From: an uncultured Dysgonomonas sp.
Lineage (GTDB): Bacteria > Bacteroidota > Bacteroidia > Bacteroidales > Dysgonomonadaceae
DNA: 34,631 nt
Direction: 5' to 3'
NCBI GenBank assembly: GCA_937995835.1
Contig: CALKIV010000053.1
Span: 1-34,631 of the forward strand
How positions within the stretch are numbered: position 1 is the stretch's first letter; each line of letters starts with the position of its first letter. Shown in pieces: positions 1-5,756 of this stretch. The notes beneath the pieces are model-generated. The model did no database searches. It saw only the letters and a list, made by a program, of their open reading frames with translations, and was not told the DNA's origin. Both the position numbers and the translations under genes were made by a program.

Positions 1-10
1 GTTTATAAAG

Positions 11-46
11 CAAATATCTGATATCTGTAGGGGAGTATAAAGGACA
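11..46 (-). promoter_or_regulatory. Late-type promoter P1, reading out of the left edge
   Basis: On the minus strand TGTCCTTTA (46-38) is followed by exactly 19 bp and GATATTTG (18-11), one mismatch from the Bacteroidota -7 box TAnnTTTG. The same architecture occurs at five other intergenic sites in this window. It lies directly after the terminator of the small-gene operon and points left, so a further transcription unit should start near base 1-6 and continue outside the window. Promoter activity is inferred from the shared pattern. Confidence 0.6.
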
Positions 47-79
47 AAAAAAGAGACTCCCGATTATCTCGAGAGTCTC
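46..79 (-). terminator. Rho-independent terminator of the left small-gene operon
   Basis: The arms GAGACTC (53-59) and GAGTCTC (73-79) form a stem, and on the minus strand it is followed by seven T (52-46). It lies about 33 bp after the stop of the 112-465 gene. Its T-run abuts the -33 element of promoter P1, so terminator and promoter form one compact punctuation unit. Confidence 0.8.
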
Positions 80-111
80 CACCATAAAAAAGCTACATCT
101 AAAACATTAGG

Positions 112-465
112 TTATTCTTCCGGAAAGAAGTTATCCTTTAATGCTTTGTCAACAGCTTCATCTGTCTGTGTTTTAGACAATGCTTCAACAGCAAACGTGT
201 CACCACTTCTAGCTCCTTTGTGCAAAGCTGATCTTATATCAAAATCACCAAGCACTTTCCCTTCCTGATATGCATTGTATTCTTCTGTTCCTTCTCTCTC
301 CAGTTTCGATTTTAGTAATGATCTGTTAGTTTCAGGAAAAGACCACACGGCAACAGTCAATGTTTGCTCTATCGTGTTTTTCAAACGGCCACACTCTGTC
401 AGTATCTCTAGCAGAGTCTCTGGTTCTGTCCTTTCTATTTTTGGTTTCTTTTTGTCTCTTTTCAT
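112..465 (-). CDS. Small protein, remotely like phage small-terminase/HTH proteins
   Basis: Unrecognised 117-aa hydrophilic protein with a basic N-terminus and no signal peptide or membrane segment. It is last in a short operon, 12 bp after the 478-720 gene and before a clear terminator. Its C-terminal half (EYNAYQEGKVLGDF, then SGDTFAVEAL, then a run ending NFF) resembles the C-terminal pattern of some phage DNA-packaging HTH proteins. It also lines up without large gaps with the protein at 18733-19035 of this window. That similarity was seen by eye only. A DNA-binding or packaging role is a guess; hypothetical protein is the safe label. Confidence 0.6.
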   Translation of the reverse strand: MKRDKKKPKIERTEPETLLEILTECGRLKNTIEQTLTVAVWSFPETNRSLLKSKLEREGTEEYNAYQEGKVLGDFDIRSALHKGARSGDTFAVEALSKTQTDEAVDKALKDNFFPEE

Positions 466-477
466 ATCGATTGTAAT

Positions 478-720
478 TTAAGATTTTGCTTTAAGTCCTG
501 ACAAGATACTAGTTACCTCATTAATGTTTTCTAATAATCCAAAGATAACATTTGAATCAGGACTTATACCTGATCTATTATTGAGGACTATGCTGGATAG
601 ATCGTTACAGTTTTTACAAACGTTATCGATCAAAGAATTGCCATCACGTTGTAAATCCAGAAGAACTTCGATAGCTTCATTTGAAAGTATCGCACCATTG
701 ATATTTACAGGCTGGATCAT
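478..720 (-). CDS. Hypothetical phage protein, 80 aa
   Basis: Unrecognised small protein, leucine- and asparagine-rich, probably helical, with two cysteines spaced CKNC near residue 36. Its ATG overlaps the TGA of the preceding gene (ATGA, 720-717), a typical translational-coupling junction that supports both genes. It sits in the three-gene operon served by the promoter near 1134-1164. There is no signal peptide or membrane segment, so a cytoplasmic role is likely, but no function can be assigned. Confidence 0.65.
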   Translation of the reverse strand: MIQPVNINGAILSNEAIEVLLDLQRDGNSLIDNVCKNCNDLSSIVLNNRSGISPDSNVIFGLLENINEVTSILSGLKAKS

Positions 721-926
721 CTCACACCTCCTTTCTCTACTATCACAGTAGTCTTTATACCATTGCCCTGGTAGATAGTGGTGGTCATTGTTTCCGACTC
801 TGTTACTTGGTACTGGATGGGTGTGTTCATTCGCATATTGCGAAAGATTCTGTTTGTTTGTTCCTGAGCATCTCTGAGTCCTAAATAACCAGACTTGCTC
901 GGTTGGAGATTGTTTTTTGTTTTCAT
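717..926 (-). CDS. Hypothetical phage protein, 69 aa
   Basis: Unrecognised small protein. The frame is open to 974, but the ATG at 926 is preferred. The upstream extension would be coded by the arms of a strong inverted repeat (930-999), which looks like leader RNA, not protein. The product has a basic N-terminal half and a Thr/Val-rich C-terminus that could form beta strands. It is the first gene of a three-gene leftward operon with coupled (ATGA) or close junctions, and promoter A lies about 210 bp upstream. No function is proposed. Confidence 0.6.
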   Translation of the reverse strand: MKTKNNLQPSKSGYLGLRDAQEQTNRIFRNMRMNTPIQYQVTESETMTTTIYQGNGIKTTVIVEKGGVR

Positions 927-929
927 AAT

Positions 930-999
930 GTAATAGTTTTTCGCATTGTAGGCAGAAAAAAGAACGGCTGCCAAATCCCGTTTCGCGAAAAACTATTAC
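930..999 (-). other. Structured leader RNA: 15-bp inverted repeat with nested hairpin
   Basis: Arms 930-944 and 985-999 are perfect 15-bp reverse complements (GTAATAGTTTTTCGC and its complement). Inside them GGCAG (951-955) pairs with CTGCC (968-972). The structure ends 4 bases before the chosen ATG at 926, so it would place the start codon at the foot of a long stem. A second small hairpin, CGGC-AA-GCCG, lies just upstream near 1003-1012. A role in translation control or mRNA stability is inferred. Confidence 0.6.
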
Positions 1000-1133
1000 T
1001 TCACGGCAAGCCGAAAAAGAAATTGGGATAAGACAACCGTCTTTATATTGTATGTCAAAGTATAGGCATAAAAAAAGCCTATCCTATAAGGTAAGCAGTC
1101 TAACTGCCATGAGTAATAAATTTTTCGCTATTA

Positions 1134-1164
1134 CAAATATGGTGATAGTTTTTGGATTGGCAAA
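1134..1164 (-). promoter_or_regulatory. Promoter A (TTTG-N19-CATATTTG)
   Basis: On the minus strand TTTG (1164-1161) is followed by 19 bp and CATATTTG (1141-1134), one mismatch from the Bacteroidota -7 box and at its usual spacing. The spacer contains CCAATCCAAAAAC, which recurs at promoter B (1770-1799) and in part near 2405-2420. It would give a leader of about 200 nt before the gene at 926. That leader has a TAGGC/GCCTA hairpin near 1062-1080 and the long stem at 930-999. Confidence 0.6.
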
Positions 1165-1186
1165 GCATTAGCAAAATAATATTTAT

Positions 1187-1194
1187 TATCTTTG
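1187..1194 (+). promoter_or_regulatory. Possible plus-strand -7 box TATCTTTG
   Basis: TATCTTTG matches TAnnTTTG exactly and lies 17 bases before the ATG of the small plus-strand gene at 1212. No TTTG was found at the usual -33 spacing, so only half of a promoter is supported. It is arranged divergently with promoter A. Confidence 0.45.
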
Positions 1195-1211
1195 TATGAA
1201 ACGTTGACAAT

Positions 1212-1379
1212 ATGGAAGAAAGAATCACAACATTAGAACGAAATCAGTGGATACTTCTCATCATAACAGTTGTTCTATCGATAGGATTACTCTTCAATAC
1301 ACTATCTCACTCAAGATTTCAAAAAGAACTCCCAGACGGCAATCAAACCAACTATTATCCCAAAGATAGCAGCAATTAA
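1212..1379 (+). CDS. Small single-span membrane protein, 55 aa
   Basis: The ATG at 1212 opens a 55-residue frame ending in TAA. The N-terminus is polar and helical (MEERITTLERNQ). Residues of about 13-30 form one hydrophobic segment (WILLIITVVLSIGLLF), followed by a polar tail rich in Asn, Asp and Ser. A perfect -7 box lies just upstream. It is the only plus-strand gene in the left half, and its 3' end overlaps the minus-strand gene 1311-1649 tail to tail by 69 bp. The layout fits a small phage membrane protein of Rz, holin or toxin type, but nothing identifies it. The overlap leaves some chance that it is not a real gene. Confidence 0.45.
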   Translation: MEERITTLERNQWILLIITVVLSIGLLFNTLSHSRFQKELPDGNQTNYYPKDSSN

Positions 1380-1649
1380 AAAAATAAGGGTTTGCGTTCT
1401 ATTTTTGTTTTTCCCTTTTGATTCATCTTTCAAATACTCCTTCCCTTTATCAGTGAGCAATATCCAACCGAAATCACAGATTCCTCCTTTCAATAAATAC
1501 AGATCATTCAATTTGTCAAAAGCTGTTTGATACTCTTTCTTAAACTTTTCTATTTCTTCTAAGTTATCAGTAAATGCTATTGGTTCATTTATTTGTTCTT
1601 GGTGGGCAACCAATTTTAGGAGCTTCTTCTCTGTACGTGTTAGATTCAT
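1311..1649 (-). CDS. Probable winged-helix protein with C-terminal membrane anchor
   Basis: The start at 1649 (MNLTRTEKKLL) is preferred over the longer frame from 1688, because the extra codons lie in an inverted-repeat leader. Product is 112 aa. Residues 1-75 look like a small winged-helix domain: an opening helix with TEKKLLKLVAHQEQ, a middle helix ending in DLYLL, then a wing-like GGICDFGWILLTDKGKEYL. A basic linker leads to a membrane helix, LIFLIAAIFGIIVGLIAVW, near the C-terminus. It is probably a membrane-tethered regulator, transcribed alone from promoter B through a long structured leader. The target is unknown. Confidence 0.65.
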   Translation of the reverse strand: MNLTRTEKKLLKLVAHQEQINEPIAFTDNLEEIEKFKKEYQTAFDKLNDLYLLKGGICDFGWILLTDKGKEYLKDESKGKNKNRTQTLIFLIAAIFGIIVGLIAVWEFFLKS

Positions 1650-1663
1650 AATCTTATAAAAAG

Positions 1664-1742
1664 ACAAACCTCTCAGAAGTGCGCCCACTGGAGTAATTAG
1701 TCCAGAACTTGGTTCTACAAGTTACACTTCTGAGAGGTTTGT
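1664..1742 (-). other. Structured leader: 18-bp stem enclosing two hairpins
   Basis: Positions 1664-1681 and 1725-1742 are perfect 18-bp reverse complements (core CCTCTCAGAAGTG). The 43-base interior holds two small hairpins, CTGGA/TCCAG near 1688-1705 and AGAAC/GTTCT near 1704-1715, giving a possible three-way junction. On the minus strand the stem is followed by a short T-run (GTCTTTTTATAAG) and ends 14 bases before the start at 1649, downstream of promoter B. It could be an attenuator or a regulatory leader. It is not a tRNA: the stem is far too long and there is no T-loop. Confidence 0.65.
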
Positions 1743-1769
1743 TATATCATTGAATTACTTGGGGCAATA

Positions 1770-1799
1770 CAAAGATCGATTTTGTTTTGGATTGGCAAA
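1770..1799 (-). promoter_or_regulatory. Promoter B (TTTG-N18-GATCTTTG)
   Basis: On the minus strand TTTG (1799-1796) is followed by 18 bp and GATCTTTG (1777-1770), one mismatch from TAnnTTTG. The spacer shares CCAATCCAAAA with promoter A. It would drive the 1311-1649 gene through the structured leader at 1664-1742. Confidence 0.55.
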
Positions 1800-1818
1800 T
1801 AAAACAAATAAAACATCC

Positions 1819-2352
1819 TTATTTATTTGATGATTTAGAGATGTCTTCAACATCCAATACTTTAGTTATTTCTTTGTTAAAATAATACATGTAATGCGCA
1901 ATTCCTTTATTTCCTGCAGCATTATTTGCCCGATAACTATGTTGCATTTTCCATCCTTTAAATTCTGGGATAAAAAGGCTATCCATTTTTTCGTACATTG
2001 GAGTATAATAATTGGCACTATCTAGGTAACTTTTAGCTTTGTTCAATAGAGCTCTTCTCTTACTAATTGCCCAATTAGAGGTCATATCTTCATATCCTTT
2101 ATAATCATCCATCGCTTCTGTCAGTAATTTGTTATATGTTACAGTTTTACTGGCGATGGTCACGAACTCAGGATTGTCAAAAAGAGTTGTAAAAGCAGAA
2201 TCTAAAGTCCCATACTTTACAGATTCATAGCTACTCCAATCATGGAGTGTAGTTCTTAACTCTTCCTCAATCAGTTTTTTAGCATTTTTATCAGGAGAAG
2301 AACATCCCACAAATATTACAATGCAGGCTAAACTTAAAATAGTTTTTTTCAT
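1819..2352 (-). CDS. Phage-encoded lipoprotein of unknown function, 177 aa
   Basis: The N-terminus MKKTILSLACIVIFVGCSS is a lipoprotein signal peptide with the lipobox cysteine at residue 17, so the mature protein should be lipid-anchored in the cell envelope. The rest is helical, charged and tyrosine-rich, with no recognised enzymatic motif. It sits among left-end cargo genes with their own promoters, after the tail genes. Temperate phages often carry such lipoproteins to alter the host surface or block superinfection. That role is an inference from location and signal only. Confidence 0.75.
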   Translation of the reverse strand: MKKTILSLACIVIFVGCSSPDKNAKKLIEEELRTTLHDWSSYESVKYGTLDSAFTTLFDNPEFVTIASKTVTYNKLLTEAMDDYKGYEDMTSNWAISKRRALLNKAKSYLDSANYYTPMYEKMDSLFIPEFKGWKMQHSYRANNAAGNKGIAHYMYYFNKEITKVLDVEDISKSSNK

Positions 2353-2393
2353 TTCTTTTTATAATTTGGGTTAGTAATATAATTATCGAATAA

Positions 2394-2424
2394 TAAAGAT
2401 GGGGGTTGTTTTTGGATTAAAAAA
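2394..2424 (-). promoter_or_regulatory. Weak promoter C related to A and B
   Basis: The minus strand carries AATCCAAAAAC, 7 bp, then ATCTTTA, matching the core of promoters A and B. The -33 TTTG is replaced by TTTT and the -7 box (CATCTTTA) has two mismatches. Its place, about 45 bp before the lipoprotein start at 2352, suits a promoter for that gene. Activity is uncertain. Confidence 0.35.
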
Positions 2425-2435
2425 AAGGGAACCAG

Positions 2436-2912
2436 TTATTTCTTTTTTTTGTTTTTTCTCCACAGATAAGGTTCAACAGGGTTAGTTTCACTCCAAATAT
2501 TCAGTTTTACTTTTCTTGCTTGTAACTCTAGTTTTGCAAGGTCTGCATCATTATTGAAGAATTTATAGTGCCAAGCTAAACCGTTTTCTAATAACGCTTT
2601 ATTGACATTCATTCCATCAGCATAAACAACTCCCAATATACGATTGTATCTATCTTTTTTTCTCCATTCAACAACAATTTTCTTTTCTCGAGTTATTTCT
2701 TTTACAAATTCAGTAGCTTTATTTCCATAAGGCTGTCCACTTTCAGGAGCATCTATGCCATCTAATCTTATTCGATGTTGATCATTAGAAGAGTCTAAAA
2801 TAATTACTGTGTCTCCATCTATTACCCTTACTATTTTACCTTCAATTTTATTTAATGGTTCAGAAAAGGTACTTAGTGAAATCAAGATAATCGATAGAAA
2901 TATGTTTATCAT
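2436..2912 (-). CDS. Secreted thermonuclease-like (SNase) nuclease
   Basis: A 158-aa protein with an N-terminal hydrophobic signal segment (MINIFLSIILISLSTFS) followed by one staphylococcal-nuclease domain. Family hallmarks are visible: VIDGDTVII, the active-site strand RIRLDGIDAPESGQ with the conserved Arg, Asp and Glu, and DRYNRILGVVYADGMNVN with the second catalytic Arg. The lysine-rich tail (WRKNKKKK) may bind nucleic acid. The family hydrolyses DNA and RNA phosphodiesters with Ca2+. The signal suggests a periplasmic or secreted enzyme. The ATG overlaps the stop of the lipoprotein gene at 2909-3454, so the two are co-translated. A role in destroying incoming DNA or in nucleotide scavenging is speculative. 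Confidence 0.85.
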   Translation of the reverse strand: MINIFLSIILISLSTFSEPLNKIEGKIVRVIDGDTVIILDSSNDQHRIRLDGIDAPESGQPYGNKATEFVKEITREKKIVVEWRKKDRYNRILGVVYADGMNVNKALLENGLAWHYKFFNNDADLAKLELQARKVKLNIWSETNPVEPYLWRKNKKKK

Positions 2913-3454
2913 TTCTTCTTATATCTAGGATTAGTAAAAATGAGACCTTCTGTAGGGAGAAAGTCAGGGTATTTTGACTCAGGATAAACATCTACTGTAT
3001 ATTTCACCATACTGATTTTTTTATCTTTAGCGTATCCTGTACTGGCAACACCATCTTGCAAATCGAAAATAGATCCTTGACCTTTTACTTTACAATATGC
3101 GCTAAAAAGTCCTGGAAATTGAGAATCTAATACTTGTAGCTTATGTCTCAAAGGATCGCTATCTTCCCAGTGCACAGGGCAACATAGATCGTATACCCAG
3201 TAGCCATCAGTTAGTGCATTTCTAGCATGCACGATTAGTCCAAGGTTTCCCAACAAATCACCCTCTAAGGTAAAAGTTCTCGAATTTCCATGGCCAAGGG
3301 GATATTCATCTATCTCTTTTAAACTTATTTTGTGATCTACCTCATACTCCGTCAAAGGGACTTTAGGAGGAGGGTTCTTATATTCATCATCCTTTTCGGA
3401 AGAGCATGAAAAAGCGAGTAAAATAATGCTAATAGCTAGGTACAATCTATTCAT
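2909..3454 (-). CDS. Lipoprotein with degenerate Rieske-like domain
   Basis: The ATG at 3454 gives MNRLYLAISIILLAFSCSS, a lipoprotein signal with lipobox Cys17; the upstream in-frame ATG would spoil the signal. The mature part resembles the Rieske-fold lipoproteins common in Bacteroidales: a strand-rich region, YWVYDLCCPVHW (about 85-96), a loop, then YCKVKGQGSIFDLQDG (about 120-135) and KISMVKYTVDVY. In true Rieske proteins CxH and CxxH motifs bind a 2Fe-2S cluster. Here the first site keeps Cys92 and His95, but the second has Cys121 and no matching His, so cluster binding is doubtful. It follows the tail gene with no promoter seen, and overlaps the SNase gene by ATGA. Confidence 0.7.
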   Translation of the reverse strand: MNRLYLAISIILLAFSCSSEKDDEYKNPPPKVPLTEYEVDHKISLKEIDEYPLGHGNSRTFTLEGDLLGNLGLIVHARNALTDGYWVYDLCCPVHWEDSDPLRHKLQVLDSQFPGLFSAYCKVKGQGSIFDLQDGVASTGYAKDKKISMVKYTVDVYPESKYPDFLPTEGLIFTNPRYKKK

Positions 3455-3500
3455 TTCTGATGTTTTTTTAGTTGCTGTCCGCAATTTAGCATTTTTTAGA

Positions 3501-5750
3501 TTATTCGTTCCTCTTTTTTGCGATTAAGTAAGCATTATACTCTACATCCTTTCTCTTACGATCTTCTTTCTCTACCCATCCCGGATATTCCTGATCAAAA
3601 TCCCACTTTTCATACTTTATCAGATACAACACTTCCACTTTGTGTTTGCTATAGCCTATAGTCCGTCCTTCATCCACATCTTTTTTTGTAGGAGGATAGT
3701 ATGCAAGCCCATGCAGGGTAGGGGGCTCCTTATCGTTTTCTTCGATACGTTTGTAGCTGATAAGTTTTTGAAGATCAGTATTTTCAAAATGATCTATTTC
3801 ATACTGAAGATCCTCATCCAATTTCGTTTGTTTATCATTTTCTAGCACCCATTTATAGCGTATGGGATCAGATTTAGGGTGCGATTGTTCTTTAGCTAAG
3901 TCGTAGGGCTGATACAAGCCCAGCGTGATGCCATTAAACTCTTGTTTGTCTACATCCACATTGCCGATGATATAGCTGTAGTCTTGGAGTAATATTTTTT
4001 GATTTTGCACAATATAAGGTTTGCTGATATCCAATGCAGACATCTCATAGATAGGGAGATCAATCTTTCCCTTCACTACATCTCCAGAATGACGGAGCAC
4101 AGCATCGTAGTCTTTCCAGAAATGTTCGAAACAGCCATCTTTACCCACCCACATCATGGCATACTTATATGTATTGCCCTGTTCATCGATATAATATCTA
4201 TTCAGCTTCCCACTCGAGGGAACATATGGAAAGATAGATCCTATTTTATAGCCTTGATTGTTTCGCTCTTTTATTCCGTCACCATAATACATCTGCCCCA
4301 TATCCCAACATACAGCCAGTTTGTTAGGAGTATCTCTACTTTCCACCTGCCGGTCTATCTCCATGCGTGAGTTAAGTAGAGCAAAATCCACCCCATAGTA
4401 TGGGTACCTGCCATCGCCATCGGCCCAAGCTGCAGTCAAACATTCGTCAGGGGAACTTATCTCTATATACTCTAAGCCTTCGTCTTTCTTATCCCAATCG
4501 AAATGAATAGACGAAATAGATTTTATTTCATTTGTTTTTCCTTCTTCGTCAAATTCACTCATCGGAGCATGATAATACAATCCTCTAGGTGGATCTAAGA
4601 CAACGCCTCCGATCCCATCTTCATAGAAGTCTTCAGCGTAGTTGCCTATCGTATTATTATATTTTGCCAAGAACTCTTCATAGGTATCGGTCTCTGTTTT
4701 ACTGTCTTGAAGATTTCTATTGGCAGACAGTTTCAATTGTTTGGGCTTAGAATGATCAATATGGATAGAACCAGAGATGGGGAGCTGAGAAAGATTCTTT
4801 TCGTTGATTGCATTCTTTAGTAACTTAACATTAAGAGTGTTTGTATTGCCATCGATCATCACTTTTGCGCCATGTCTAGCCCATAGATATTGGAAAAATT
4901 CCGAGATAGTATAATCAGGCATCAACTGCTTATAATCTAGAAAATCTCCCACAATGGCATCTGCAGTATTATTAAGCAAGGTAGCTCTGATCAGCTGAGG
5001 ATCTTCTTTCATCTCATTTGTTCCCATTTCGTAACCAAAATGTTCTGCAATGCGCTCTATCACATACCACACATGCACAAAGGGAGACAGACCGATCCCT
5101 TTTGCCGCTGTAATATCTAATGGTTTGCCATCATGCTCTATTGTGAGAGAATCCTTAACCAGAAGTTCCACCTTACCAAACTCATGTGTGTAATCGTTTA
5201 AAATAAATGGGATATCATATGTTTGTTCATGCTCAGCTTCAGGATAAGGTTTTGCTTTATAACTCCCTGCATTTTTTAGATACACTTTAAATGCAGTCAA
5301 AGGATTGTTGACGTCATCCACGGTCAGCAGATGCTTCATCTTATCTATGAAAAAATCAGGTTTACCGTTTCCCTCTTCAACAGGAAGATTAGGCAGTTGA
5401 TTCAGTTTTAATTTCGATTGCAATTCGTACAATATAGCCTCATTATAGGCTATTGTTGCACTAAAACTTGAATCTTTGAGTGAAGATGATCCCAGATACA
5501 GTTTTCCTCTACGGGAGTATGAACCTTTTTTCACAATAACATCTATCTCCATATTGCCTTTTTGGGCTCGATCGATGCGTCTCGAGAAACCAAAAATAAG
5601 TGCATTTCTCTCTGTAATGGGTAACGAGATTGGGATCGCTTTACTTCCATCTTCTGAGAGGAATGCTGATGTAATCGTATTCTCTAATGCCACTTTAGTA
5701 AAGGTATCTAGCACTTCGCCAGTATTAATCACCCTGATCGTAATATTCAT
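3501..5750 (-). CDS. Large tail protein following the tape measure (distal tail or hub-like)
   Basis: A 749-aa protein starting 6 bp after the tape-measure stop, the usual place for the distal tail or baseplate hub protein in siphoviruses. The N-terminus is strand-rich (ITIRVINTGEVLD; MEIDVIVKKGSYSRRGKLYLG), as expected of a tail-tube-like docking domain. The middle has aromatic-rich segments such as YTISEFFQYLWARHGAKVMI, seen in Bacteroidales phage tail proteins. The C-terminal 120 residues are acidic and charged, ending ..YNAYLIAKKRNE. No signal peptide, lysozyme or peptidase motif is seen. The tail role comes mainly from gene order; the exact part is uncertain. Confidence 0.75.
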   Translation of the reverse strand: MNITIRVINTGEVLDTFTKVALENTITSAFLSEDGSKAIPISLPITERNALIFGFSRRIDRAQKGNMEIDVIVKKGSYSRRGKLYLGSSSLKDSSFSATIAYNEAILYELQSKLKLNQLPNLPVEEGNGKPDFFIDKMKHLLTVDDVNNPLTAFKVYLKNAGSYKAKPYPEAEHEQTYDIPFILNDYTHEFGKVELLVKDSLTIEHDGKPLDITAAKGIGLSPFVHVWYVIERIAEHFGYEMGTNEMKEDPQLIRATLLNNTADAIVGDFLDYKQLMPDYTISEFFQYLWARHGAKVMIDGNTNTLNVKLLKNAINEKNLSQLPISGSIHIDHSKPKQLKLSANRNLQDSKTETDTYEEFLAKYNNTIGNYAEDFYEDGIGGVVLDPPRGLYYHAPMSEFDEEGKTNEIKSISSIHFDWDKKDEGLEYIEISSPDECLTAAWADGDGRYPYYGVDFALLNSRMEIDRQVESRDTPNKLAVCWDMGQMYYGDGIKERNNQGYKIGSIFPYVPSSGKLNRYYIDEQGNTYKYAMMWVGKDGCFEHFWKDYDAVLRHSGDVVKGKIDLPIYEMSALDISKPYIVQNQKILLQDYSYIIGNVDVDKQEFNGITLGLYQPYDLAKEQSHPKSDPIRYKWVLENDKQTKLDEDLQYEIDHFENTDLQKLISYKRIEENDKEPPTLHGLAYYPPTKKDVDEGRTIGYSKHKVEVLYLIKYEKWDFDQEYPGWVEKEDRKRKDVEYNAYLIAKKRNE

Positions 5751-5756
5751 AATCTC

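Noticed and set aside
1664..1742. tRNA-like or tmRNA-like element
   Set aside because: The outer stem is 18 bp instead of 7, and no anticodon arm, T-loop or CCA is present.
3999..4370. 123-codon plus-strand open frame opposite the large tail protein
   Set aside because: Antisense shadow rich in His and Ile, without context or a recognisable motif.
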